Shown one piece after another: positions 36,538-46,109 of a stretch of 64,000 bases of DNA. The stretch's first letter is position 1, and every line of letters begins with the position of its first letter. Origin of the DNA: Rhodocollybia butyracea (Eukaryota; Basidiomycota; Agaricomycetes; Agaricales; Omphalotaceae); the NCBI GenBank assembly GCA_015501585.1, contig JADNRY010000147.1, positions 1 to 64,000 on the forward strand. Direction: 5' to 3'. A program made the position numbers and the translations under genes. Below the pieces are notes generated by a model. That model had not been told where the DNA came from and made no database searches. It worked only from the letters and a program-made list of their open reading frames with translations.

Positions 36538-36890
36538 CATCAGGAAAAGCCTTTTTTGCCTAGGTGACCCCAGAGTGGCCTAAAGCAAACAAGGTGACCT
36601 ATGAATCCTATGGCATCCTAGGAATTTGGGCTCATCCCTTGCCAGTCAAGGCTCTTGAGGATTCCCTAGGCAAGCCTAGGTTTGCCCAGGTTTGCCCAGG
36701 TGTTCCTGGGGAACACCTGGGGAGCACCTGGGCTTGCCCTGGGTTTGCCTAGGATACCCTAGGGAATCCTCAAGAGCCTTGACTGGCAAGGGACAAGCCC
36801 AAATTCCTTGGACACCATAGGATTCATAGGTCACCTAGTTTGCTTTAGGCCACTCTGGGGTCACCTATGCAAAAACGGCTTTTCCTGATG
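36538..36890. mobile_element. Palindromic MITE copy 3 (353 bp, TA TSD)
   Basis: CATCAGGAAAAGCCTTTTTT at the left, its complement at the right, flanked by TA (36536-36537 and 36891-36892). More than 90% identical to copy 1 at 17916-18288, including the words TTGACTGGCAAGGGAC and GGTCACCTA in both arms. Confidence 0.9.
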
Positions 36891-36892
36891 TA

Positions 36893-37722
36893 CCCTAGAA
36901 GATGGAGTCCATATGGTAATTTATAGGCAATGTTCATAGGTACTGCAAGGCAGTGTACAAGCTATGTATCATAAGACTAATAGCAAATGGCATAATTGAC
37001 TACATCTATACGAACCTGCGTAGAGGCTGCGTCTAGTGTTTGAGGGTGAGTTTCAACATAGCATATTGACAGTTCATCGATCGTAGTATAGCAAGTGCGT
37101 CTAGTCCACTCACATTACTGATTAGATACGACTCATAAGCGATAATCTAGTTTCAACATAGAAAAGGGGCGATGGTAAGCAATTGGGTTCTTGACCCTTT
37201 GATTCCAGCATTTGCATTTACATCACACAATTCACAGGGACGTTCACTTGATGCTGCATGTGTAGATCTTGCTAGCTGCCGTTGAAGATGGACACGAGTC
37301 CGGTTCTTTACAGGGGACTCGCGGGTTTGACCCGTGAGAAAACCCGTCTGACTGGGATCCGCCGGATCCCGGTACCCGTTCCCACGGGTCCCGGTCAAAT
37401 CACGGGTCATGTTTCTGAAAATAACCCAAACCCGCAGGTACCCAGACATTTTCAGCAGCAATATATATTGAACACAATTTTTACTATGAGTATATGGACT
37501 ATTATTACCTACTACTATTTAACTTGTACAAATTACTAGTCATTTGGCTGGGGGAAGAAACAAAGTTGTGGCACCTTATAGTATGCTGCCACAGGGTCAC
37601 ACTGCCCCAGAACCTATGTTAATATGTTCTGGGGTCATGTACAGTGGTGTTCCAAGGTCACATCACCCAGTAGCAACTCTCTATAAGTTGCTGCAACTTT
37701 TTCCTCCTAACAAGCAACTGTT
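36893..37722. other. Gene-free stretch with a small hAT-like MITE
   Basis: No gene seen. 37283-37453 begins TGAAGATGGACACGAGTCC, contains CGGGTACC/GGTACCCG-type words and ends in GACATTTTCA, an eroded version of the TAAAGATGGACAC family termini. The flanking octamers (GCTGCCGT, GCAGCAAT) agree at five of eight positions. Confidence 0.45.
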
Positions 37723-38230
37723 CACTACGGGAAGGAAAAACAATTAATTTGATTGTCCAAAACACAATCTAAATGATTGTCTTGCACTCATATTGATTGT
37801 CTGAACCATTCTTAATGGTTGTCCAGTTTACTCATAATGATTGTCTCATACCTTTATATTGATTGTTTGAACCAATCTTATTGATTGTCTGAACCAATCT
37901 CAATGATTGTCTAAATCACTCTTAAAGGTTGTCTGAACTACTTTCAATGATTGTCCTGACCTTTCAATATGATAGTCTGAACCACTCTATATAACAGTTT
38001 AGGGCTATCTAAATTATTGTCAAAAACACTCCAAATGATGGTATGAAACACTCATATTGACTGTTCAGGACAGTCTAAATGATTGTTTTTGGAAATGGGT
38101 CACAGTGTCTTCAGACAATCATTAGGATTGTCCAGCAATCACTTTGAATGCTTGGAACAATCATTTGACCTGTCTTAGACACTCTTTCTGAGTGAGGGTA
38201 ACAATCATTTGGAATGTCTTACACTCTCAC
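37723..38230 (+). mobile_element. Second CACTA left terminus with subterminal repeats
   Basis: CACTACGGGAAGGAAAAACA starts at 37723. The next ~500 bp match positions 1-540 of the window, with the same ATGATTGTCT-type repeats in the same order and small deletions. No matching right terminus (CCTTCCCGTAGTG) was found in the rest of the window, so this is either a truncated element or a large one whose right end lies beyond 64000. The gene at 38520-40132 starts about 290 bp inside. Confidence 0.85.
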
Positions 38231-38519
38231 TTTGATGGTTTTCAATTGGTATAGCAATAAAAGTATATTTACTACATACAATAATTATCCCCACTACCTA
38301 ACTGAAAAGAGGGTCCAGAGAAAAATCAAAGTGAAATCACTTACTTGGACAGCAATGATTAACAGAAGAACAAATACAAGATCTAGAACAACTTGGAGAG
38401 CAACAGAAAAGACTTTACTCAATACACCATGGATGAAAACGACAATGTAATCATGCCCTGTCTGAGTTTAGCAGTAAATTAGTGTAGAAAATTATGGATG
38501 AAGAGCGTACACTGCCTGA

Positions 38520-40132
38520 ATGAGTGAAGGAACAGTGATGTGCCCACAGTGGTGGTGGCGACTATCAATTGCTGAGGGCCGAGTCATTGAAGAGGCTACC
38601 AGTCGGCTCCGTGATGCAATCGAGTACGTCAAGGATCAGACTCTCCTTCAGGCAGAGGTTCTTAGTACTGTACAAAAGCACGTCGATCTTCTTGTGAGCC
38701 TCTTTTCGCCTTTTTCACGGAAGCCTGGCCTTGATATCCTGCCTCCATAGACCACGTCTTTTCATAAGGAGAAAGTACTCAAATTCCCCGCGAACGTTGG
38801 TGTCCTTGAACAAGGACATGATCTCCTTCTCCGCGCGATGAAGATCTGTCCCAGCGCTAAGACTGCTCATTCTGCGACTGCTGTGCGCCTCGGCAATTTC
38901 ATCAACGAGCTCAACCTTGCGCTGGTAAGCCCGGTTTAGCATATCCGAGAACAAACACTTATAGATACCAACCCAGGCGGCGTCGAAGAAGGTTTCCTCG
39001 GGGGTCACTGGTACTACAGGGCCAGGCCCTTTCACCACTACCCGCGGTAAGCCCCCTCGCTATGCTACCATCCTGGACTACTGTCTTCCGTCTAAACACG
39101 ATGTAGTAGGGGCTTCCAGTGCTGCCAACGATGACAAGCCCACCGATTATGCGGCAAAATCCGCCGCTCTTTCTACCATCTCGTTCTCCAAGGAGTCCAA
39201 AGAACCCTCGAAGTCGACTAAAAGCTCTAGTAGCTCCAAAGGTACCATTCTCATCGACGACGAGGACGAACCCATGGAGGAAGATCATCCCGCTACGCAG
39301 ATCGCATTTGTAAGTTCTCTTTTCTTAACATATATTATAAAATCCATGAAGCGTGCGCCTGTACGGATCCCACGATAACTGTGCTGAAGGAACCGTAGGG
39401 TTACCATTCACGCTCGGGCTTGCCTCTCCCAAAAGGACCATTTGGCTCTCGGGCTTGGAATCAACGAGCGGTCGTACTGACTAAAGAGTTCCAGGATCCC
39501 CCGGAAATTACTGACGCGCTGGCTCGCGCTCAGGCTTCGAGGAAGAAGACCCGAGAGTCTAGGAAGTCCTCGAAGGCCAAGGTACTTAGATCCTTTCCTC
39601 GGGCCCTGTAAACACTTTGGCTGACGTCTCCACATAGGCTTCCGGTGAAGTGAGTACTTCATCACTTAAGAGGAAAGTCGAGGAAACGCCTGTTGCCAAT
39701 GAAGCGGCCAGTCTTGTCAATGAGTACGGAAAGCGCATGCGTTTCGACGCTGAGCTCATTGATAGCTCTCCCGAGGATGCTGGTGAGTATTTATAACGTG
39801 TTTTAACAAATCCGTCTTACATCTGTTGCGCAGTTACTCGTGCGCGACGCGAATGCGTTGTGGCCAAGCAATTCCTTGCTTCTTTGACCGGCCAATTTGG
39901 CGAACTCGACTTTGCCTCGATGACCGATACCAATCTCAATGTTCTCTTGAATATTCATAGGAACGAGTATCTCGGGAACCTGAGCAAGACCCAGGTCTTT
40001 TACGCTCGTGCTCTCCAAGCTCAGAAAGTCACAGACAGCTTGGTCCACCTTTTGAAGTTCAGAGAGGACTCAGAAATGGTAGAAGGTGTACGTCAACTTT
40101 CTCTTGAACATTGTCAGACAAGTGGGCGTTAA
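38520..40132 (+). CDS. Intact six-exon gene beside a CACTA terminus, unknown function
   Basis: Six exons can be joined without a stop: 38520-38693, 38751-38924, 38965-39309, 39399-39581, 39638-39782 and 39834-40132, giving about 439 residues. Donors are GTGAGC, GTAAGC, GTAAGT, GTACTT and GTGAGT; acceptors all end in AG. Residues 1-60 are helical-looking (GRVIEEATSRLRDAIEYVKD). The middle is Ser-rich (STKSSSSSKG) with an acidic patch DDEDEPMEEDH, then basic KKTRESRKSSKAK and LKRKVEE, possible nuclear signals. The C-terminus (NLNVLLNIHRNEYLGNLSKT) looks like a coiled coil. The texture resembles lineage-specific Agaricomycete proteins with a Cys-rich DNA-binding head, but that head is missing here, perhaps cut off by the CACTA end or encoded further upstream. 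It could be CACTA cargo. Confidence 0.65.
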
Positions 40133-40266
40133 TCCACTATGCCTTCAGTGAGCATTGGTTGTTGTGAATGTACAGGGATGGAGTGTGCGATGTGTCAATC
40201 CTCCCTGTTAGCATCGTTGGAGTGGTAAATAACTTGTAAGTTTTTCTCTCTGGACACTATATCGTT

Positions 40267-40560
40267 CATCAGGAAAATACCCCCTTTACTCAAGGAGAGT
40301 TGAGCCAACCTGGATGACCCTTCAGCCAGCCTGAGGGCTGTATGGCCCCCAATGGTCATTGGGGGCCATACAGCACTCAATGCAAGGTTGATCTATTTCA
40401 ATCCACTGAAGCCAACTTCAAACCAACTTCAAACCAGCTTCAAGCCAACTTCAAGCCAACTTGGGTAACTTGAGCAACTTCAAGGCAACTCAAGTCAGTC
40501 TCAAGTCAGCCTGAACTCAGCTAGAGTAGTCCCAAGTCAATCTCAAGCCACCTGTGAGTA
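40267..40560. repeat. Lone CATCAGGAAAA end and CAAGCCAACTT minisatellite
   Basis: CATCAGGAAAATACCCCC at 40267 matches the MITE terminus, but no mirrored end follows. A perfect inverted repeat CTGTATGGCCCCCAATG/CATTGGGGGCCATACAG is at 40338-40375. From 40395 to 40550 an 11-12 bp unit, CTTCAA(A/G)CCAA, drifts into CTCAAGTCAG. The reverse-complement version of this minisatellite occupies 42960-43265. Confidence 0.6.
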
Positions 40561-40673
40561 GGCAACATATTACTTCAAGAACATTCAAGTCACAACAACT
40601 AAGTGTTCAAATGATGTAATTTGTATACAAACAAAGTACAAAATAAATGATAATAACATAAGATAATAGCAAA

Positions 40674-41870
40674 GTTTAGCGTGAGTACAGCAATAGTAAG
40701 GGGGTACCTAGGAAATCTAAACGAGCCCTATAACAAAGAAATGGAATGAAAACTGAGGGGAATATGGCAAAAACAGGAAAAACCACCTAAATGAGACTGA
40801 CCAGGGTGAGATGACCAAGATGGAAAGTGACCAAGAAGTGAGTGGAGGAGCATGGAGAGGGTCCTAAGTGAATGTGAATGGGCCCTACCTCGGAAAAATT
40901 GAGTGAAAATTGAAGGAGTTATGGCAAAAACATTGAAAATCACCTATATGACGAGAGAGAGATGGAAAAAGTTGGGAATTGCTCTAGCGTGAGTACAGCG
41001 ACAGTGAGGGGGTACCTAGGGGATCTAAACGAGCCCTGGACGAAAGAAATTGAATGAGAACTGAGGGAAATATGGCAAAAACAGCGAAAATCACCTAAGT
41101 GAGACTGACCAGGGGGAGATGACCAAGATGAAAGGTGATCAAGAAGTGAGTAGAGGAGCATGGAGAGGGTCCTAAGCGAATGTGAACGGGCCCTACCTCG
41201 GAAAAATTGAGTGAGAATTGAAGAAGTTCTGGCAAAAACATTGAAAATCACCTATATGACGAGAGAGAGATGGAAAAAGTTGGGAATTGCTCTAGCGTGA
41301 GTAAGGCGATAGTGAGGGGGTACCTAGGGGATCTAAACGAGCCCTGGACGAAAGAAATTGAATAAGAACTGATGGAATTATGGCAAAAACAGCGAAAACC
41401 ACCTAAATGAGACTGACCAGGGTGAGATGACCAAGATGGAAAGTGACCAAGAAGTGAGTAGAGGAGCATGGAGAGGGTCCTAAGCGAATGTGAACGGGCC
41501 CTACCTCGGAAAAATTGAGTGAAAATTGAAGAAGTTATGGCAAAAACATTGAAAATCACCTATATGACGAGAGAGAGATGGAAAAAAGTTGGGAATTGCT
41601 CTGGCGTGAGTAGGGCGATAGTGAGGGGGTACCTAGGGGATCTAAACGAGCCTGGACGAAAGAAATTGAATAAGAACTGATGGAACTTATGGCAAAAAAC
41701 AGCGAAAATCACCTAAGTGAGACTGACCTGGGGACAGTAACCACGATGGGGAGCTATTCAAACAATATTGAAGCGGTGGGGAGAGGGTCCCTAGGGGATC
41801 TAAACGAGCTCTACATCGAAGAAATTGAGTGAAAACTGAAGGAGATATGACAAGAACACCAAAACTCACC
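40674..41870 (+). repeat. ~307-bp tandem repeat, about four copies
   Basis: Units begin with TAGCGTGAGTACAGC-like words at about 40678, 40985, 41292 and 41601 and share GGGGGTACCTAGGGGATCTA and AGTGAGACTGACCAGGG. Minus-strand open frames of ~103 codons (FNVFA..FTQFFRGRA) repeat with the unit; they are by-products of the repeat, since 307 is not a multiple of 3 and each frame dies at the junction. Confidence 0.85.
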
Positions 41871-42349
41871 TAAGTGGGACAGACAGTATGGGGAGTTGCT
41901 GAGACAAGATTAAAGAGGCAGAGAGGAACAGTAAGAAGGAGTAAAAATGCAATGCTCTATCATGACCAGTTCCAAAGAACCTCGAGAAAGGTGGCAGCTG
42001 CCTGTAACTGTGCTATCTTAACCATGTCCAAGCTCGGCCTCTCGAGAAAGACAGTTACAGTGAGAAAATAAACAAAACAAATGGGTAATAAAGAAAGACT
42101 AATGGTGGATGGATTTGTTGGCAACACAGCAGGGAATCCCAGAGACGATGGTGAAGGAGCGAGAACATGCAAGTTGAATGATTTGTCATAAGTTAACACA
42201 TGACCATCATACTTAGGCATTTTTTTTGTCTTCTTATTATATCTCCTGCAGTTTTCATGCAATTTCTTCAAAGTAGGGCTCACTCACATTGCCTGAAAGA
42301 CATTCTCTATGCTGCTTTGATCTCATATGATCAGTTCCCCATGTTGTTC

Positions 42350-42840
42350 AGCACTCCTCAGTTCATTCTCACTTAAGTGATTTTCGCTGTTTTTGCCATA
42401 TTTCCATCAGTTTCCATTCGATTTCTTTGTCCAGGGCTCGTTTAGATCCCCTAGGTACCCCCTCACTATCGCCTTACTCACGCCAGAGCAATTCCCAACT
42501 TTTTCCATCTCTCTCTCGTCATATAGGTGATTTTCAATGTTTTTTGCCATAACTCCTTCAATTTTCACTCAATTTTTTCCGAGGTAGGGCCCGTTTCACA
42601 TTCGCTTAGGACCCTCTTCCATGCTCCTCTACTCACTTCCTGGTCACTTTCCATCTGGGTCATCTCCCCTGGTCAGTCTCACTTAGGTGATTTTTGATGT
42701 TTTTGCCATCTCTCCCTTGGTTTTCTCTCATTTTAAATGTAGGGCACATTCACAGTCTCTAGGGAGCCTCTCTATGTTCCTTTATTCACTTCCTGTCTTT
42801 GCACTTTCCTACCCTGGTCCCATCCCACACTACCCCCAGT
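42350..42840 (-). repeat. Inverted copy of the 307-bp tandem repeat
   Basis: The sequence is the reverse complement of about 1.6 units of the 40674-41870 array, e.g. GATCCCCTAGGTACCCCCTC at about 42446 against GAGGGGGTACCTAGGGGATC. The two arrays face each other across a unique centre (41870-42350) with no convincing gene. Confidence 0.85.
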
Positions 42841-42959
42841 TGTATAGAATTTGTCTAGATACCTAATGACCTCTGTCTACACAATTGATCTTTTTTAAAC
42901 CTAAACCTCATTCAAGTTCAACTTAAATAGCAACTTTGGGCATTACTACTCTACAGTTG

Positions 42960-43265
42960 AACTCAGTACATGCCTTATACCAGGTTAAGCTCAAGTTGAC
43001 TTCAGTTAATCTCAAGTTAACCTCAAGTTGACAAATCTACTGAGGTTGACCCTGGTTGATCTCAAGCTAACAAATCTACTCAAGTTGACCCAGGTTAGCC
43101 TCAAGTTGGCAAATCTACTCAAGTTGGCCCAGGTCAACCTCAAGTTGACAAATATACTCAAGTTGGCCCATGTCAACCTCAAGTTGACAAATATACTCAG
43201 GTTGGCCTCAAGTTGGCAAATATACTGAAGTTGGCCTCAAGTTGGCTCAAGTTGGCTTGAGTCTA
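42960..43265 (+). repeat. CTCAAGTTGAC / AAATCTACTCAAGTTGG minisatellite
   Basis: Units of 31-37 bp built on CAAGTTGACAAATCTACT repeat from about 42985 to 43260. The open frame 43028-43228 merely translates them. Together with 40395-40550 (reverse orientation) it forms the outer arms of a 3-kb inverted structure. Confidence 0.8.
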
Positions 43266-43873
43266 TTAGCCTTTTCCTCATGTGCATCGAGGATATTTTT
43301 CAAGTGAGCATCATCTACAGCAAATGCAGGTGCGGCCTGCAAGAGAATTGCATTGAGATTCTGTGTCTCGTATGCCCACTCCGCGAAGCTAATGTCTGCT
43401 CCCATCTTTGCACCCATTACTTCTCGTCGCATCTTCCCTTCCCATCCCTTTTTCAAGACCAAACCTGCAAGCTCTGCGAGGTATGCTTGGAGCATGAGTT
43501 TGTCAATTCAAATCTGGCTTGCTGTGTACCACTGGATTAAGATTGGTTCCCGCATTTCGTCCGCGACAAAACTGACAATGTCAGCTGATGTGCGAGCAGC
43601 ATTATTCTTCAGATATTGTTCACACGCCCGACGCCATTGTTGGAGAATTAGAGGAGTGATAGTACCTGCTTCGAGGATAGGACAATGGTCCAACTTGGGG
43701 TGTGTGATTGTGGCGAGCTGTGGTGCCATGGTGGAAGAGCGACTTTTTAATGGAGTGATTTCGTTTTCAGAGTCAGATTCATGAGACGTATGTGTGACTA
43801 GAGGTATTCTGGAGACGGCAGGTAAGGTGGCAGTAGTCTGTGGTGATACGGGTCGAGAAGACGGCGGGGACAA
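43247..43873 (-). pseudogene. Retrotransposon gag-like protein with one nonsense codon
   Basis: Starting near 43726 (MAPQLATITHPKLDHCPILE) the frame reads through GTITPLILQQWRRACEQYL, SFVADEMREPILIQWYTAS, one TGA at 43508-43510, then IDKLMLQAYLAELAGLVLKK, and GADISFAEWAYETQNLNAIL to 43247. This is the layout of gag domains that fungal LTR elements (and derived host genes) share. The only in-frame stop fits CGA-to-TGA. The C-terminus runs straight into the minisatellite at 42960-43265. An upstream Ser/Pro-rich segment (43873-43730) may be the natural N-terminus. Confidence 0.6.
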
Positions 43874-45596
43874 TAACGGTGACAGAGACGGTGATGGTTG
43901 CCATGGTGTCGAGTCGACTGGTAATGTCGGGTTCTCGAGTCTGGCCTGTTTCCTTGTACAAAGAGGAGTAGGTGTTGATGGTTTTTGGCGAGACAGTGTG
44001 AAGACTGTTCGGTGTTTAAAAAAAGTGAAAGGCCACTGTGTGTAGCCTCACTAAGATCAGACAGAATAACAAGAACAAGCTATGATCTTTAATACGAGCA
44101 TTAGTATAAGTAAGAGATAAAGAAGTAAAAGGGAAAGTAAACATGTAGGTAAGGTCTGAGTCCGGACCGGTAGGAAATGAGTCTGTGTAGTACGCCGTAC
44201 TTACACAGATACAACTGGAAGGCACTGATCATATGGTGGCTATCTACAGTCAGTTCTTAAATCAAGGTTGCAATCCAGTAAACAGATTCAGTTCCAGAAT
44301 CACAAACCAGAATCACAGGCAAGGTGAATCGCTGTGACAATCCAGTTTTGTACACAAATGTTTAGATAATTGATGGTGATATGGTTATTTAAGCTTGCTT
44401 GCTACTAGATGAACATGGTCCAGTGGAGGTGTCAGAGGTGTTGGTAGAGGGAATTGTTGCCATTGAAGACAATTTAAATTTTAAATACTGGTGCTCAATT
44501 GGCAGTGGAGAAATATCTATTTTTAATTGATTTTTAAGCCTTTTTTTGGCAATGCATATCTGGGATTTTATGTACTAACACAAGTACAGAGATGAGAACA
44601 AATAAATTACTGGTTAAGGAAGGAAGGAAGGAATAAACCAGCGTGATCCCATTAAGAAACGGCTTGGAAACAGCACAGTTGCGGCGGCGCTGGAGGAAAT
44701 TGTAACACAAAATACAATGTGATGTGACAACAGATTCAGAATCCAAATCAGAATCGCTGGACTTTGCCTGTCATTGGTCAAAGTTGAATCATGATTCTGA
44801 AGCGATTATCGTGTTTTGGATCGCTCCAGAATTGTTCCAGAATTGCTTGGTGAATTGCATGTGATTCTTAGAACTGACTGTAGCTAACCTTAACCCAATA
44901 TGGTTGAAGGTATTTGTCAAGTCTAGTAGATGTATGACCAGACCCAACCAAGGTCCAGTCCAAGAATGCTGTCTTATGACAGCAGTCATTAACATTGCAG
45001 GAGTAGAAGCATTCATGCTTTTGATTCTGGATATAACCATCAAGGCTTTAAGCCCTGCATTCATTCACCTAGTGAACATCAAAGTCACATCCAGTGGATG
45101 ATGACACATGTACTTCTTCTCTTAAAGAGGGGTAGAACCAAGCAGAATTTCCACATATCAAATTCTCAGTTAGAATTTATTCAATTGCGGTACTCAAAAA
45201 TCTTGAGTATGCTACCAAAATTCAACTCTCGGAAGTATCTGAGTTGTTTCCTGCCATGGGGCATTGTCCCAATAGTGGTTGAATCAGAAATTTCTGATGC
45301 AAGCATAACAGGATGGGTGCAAAACCCATGTTAAGTCAGTGGCCAAAAACTAGGCATCTTGACACAATTCCAGGCCAATCACGTGTCTCGGCCTGGACTA
45401 CAGTCAACTTGGTTGACTTATAGTATCGCAAGTAGTGGGACAAATGTCCCACTGCATTAATTATTATGTGCCACTGTTCCACAGTAGGCATACCACCAGA
45501 CCAACACTGGATTGCGAGTGATACACCATCACTAGCAGTCCATATTCCGGCATTAGTCTATTTGATTAACATCTGAGATGTTAATCAAAATCTAGT
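43874..45596. other. No convincing gene
   Basis: Short frames only. 44265-44880 contains many GAATC/GATTC words (CAGAATCAC, GAATCGCTG, CATGATTCTGAAGCG) in both orientations and could be a decayed MITE. 45100-45330 has a weak frame ending SDASITGW, loosely recalling an RNase H-like motif, but it is too short to call. Confidence 0.35.
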
Positions 45597-45764
45597 GGGG
45601 GAGGGTGTAACACCTCCACCATCTTATGGACTTAGTCCTGACCTGCCAGCACTATCACTAAGTAGCACTCCATCTGATCACACATCCCCACTATTTAGTA
45701 ATAACGGCCTATTTAATACTCAATCTTATCTATTAAGTCATGCATAGTATAAAACTCATGTCTA
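45597..45764 (+). repeat. Possible LTR fragment preceded by a polypurine tract
   Basis: GTGGGGGAGGG (polypurine) immediately precedes TGTAACACC at about 45607, the usual join between a Ty3/gypsy interior and its 3' LTR. The LTR would be cut at about 45764, where the Plavaka-type element begins. No second LTR copy or target duplication was found. Confidence 0.35.
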
Positions 45765-45805
45765 CATCAGCAAAAATGTCAGAAACATTTATGCGCATGT
45801 AAGAA

Positions 45806-46095
45806 GTAAGAATATTACAAGGTCTAACAAGCCAAGGTGGGTTCCTTACAGCCTCAAACAAGGTCATACAAGTTGTGAGGAGATTACAAGCCATAACAAG
45901 CTAAGGTATTCTTACAGGGGCGAACAAGGCCTTACAAGCAATGAAAATCTTACAAGCTGCGAAAATCTTACATGCGCACACAAGCTCATACAAGATATAA
46001 CAAGCCACGGGAATCTTACATGCGTGAACATGGCCGTACAAGCAGAAACGAGCAGTGACAATTATTACATGCATAAATAAGACTGTACAAGCACA
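45806..46095 (+). repeat. Left TTACAAG subterminal array of the Plavaka-type element
   Basis: About 15 copies of (T)TACAAG(C) or ATAACAAGCC spaced 10-25 bp, e.g. CATACAAG, CCTTACAAGC and CTTACATGCG. The mirror-image array lies at 54310-54545. Confidence 0.85.
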
Positions 46096-46109
46096 AACGA
46101 GCAACAAAG

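Noticed and set aside
38715..39038. 107-codon minus-strand frame (VGIYKCLFSDMLNRAYQ)
   Set aside because: Overlaps exons 2 and 3 of the plus-strand gene, whose splice sites and phases all agree; the minus frame has no exon partners.
40728..41869. Three similar ~103-codon minus-strand reading frames that look like a gene family
   Set aside because: They are the 307-bp tandem repeat read in one frame; the period is not a multiple of three and no domain is present.
45100..45345. SDASITGW frame as an RNase H of a DIRS or LTR element
   Set aside because: The match is a few residues only, with no flanking domain or element structure.
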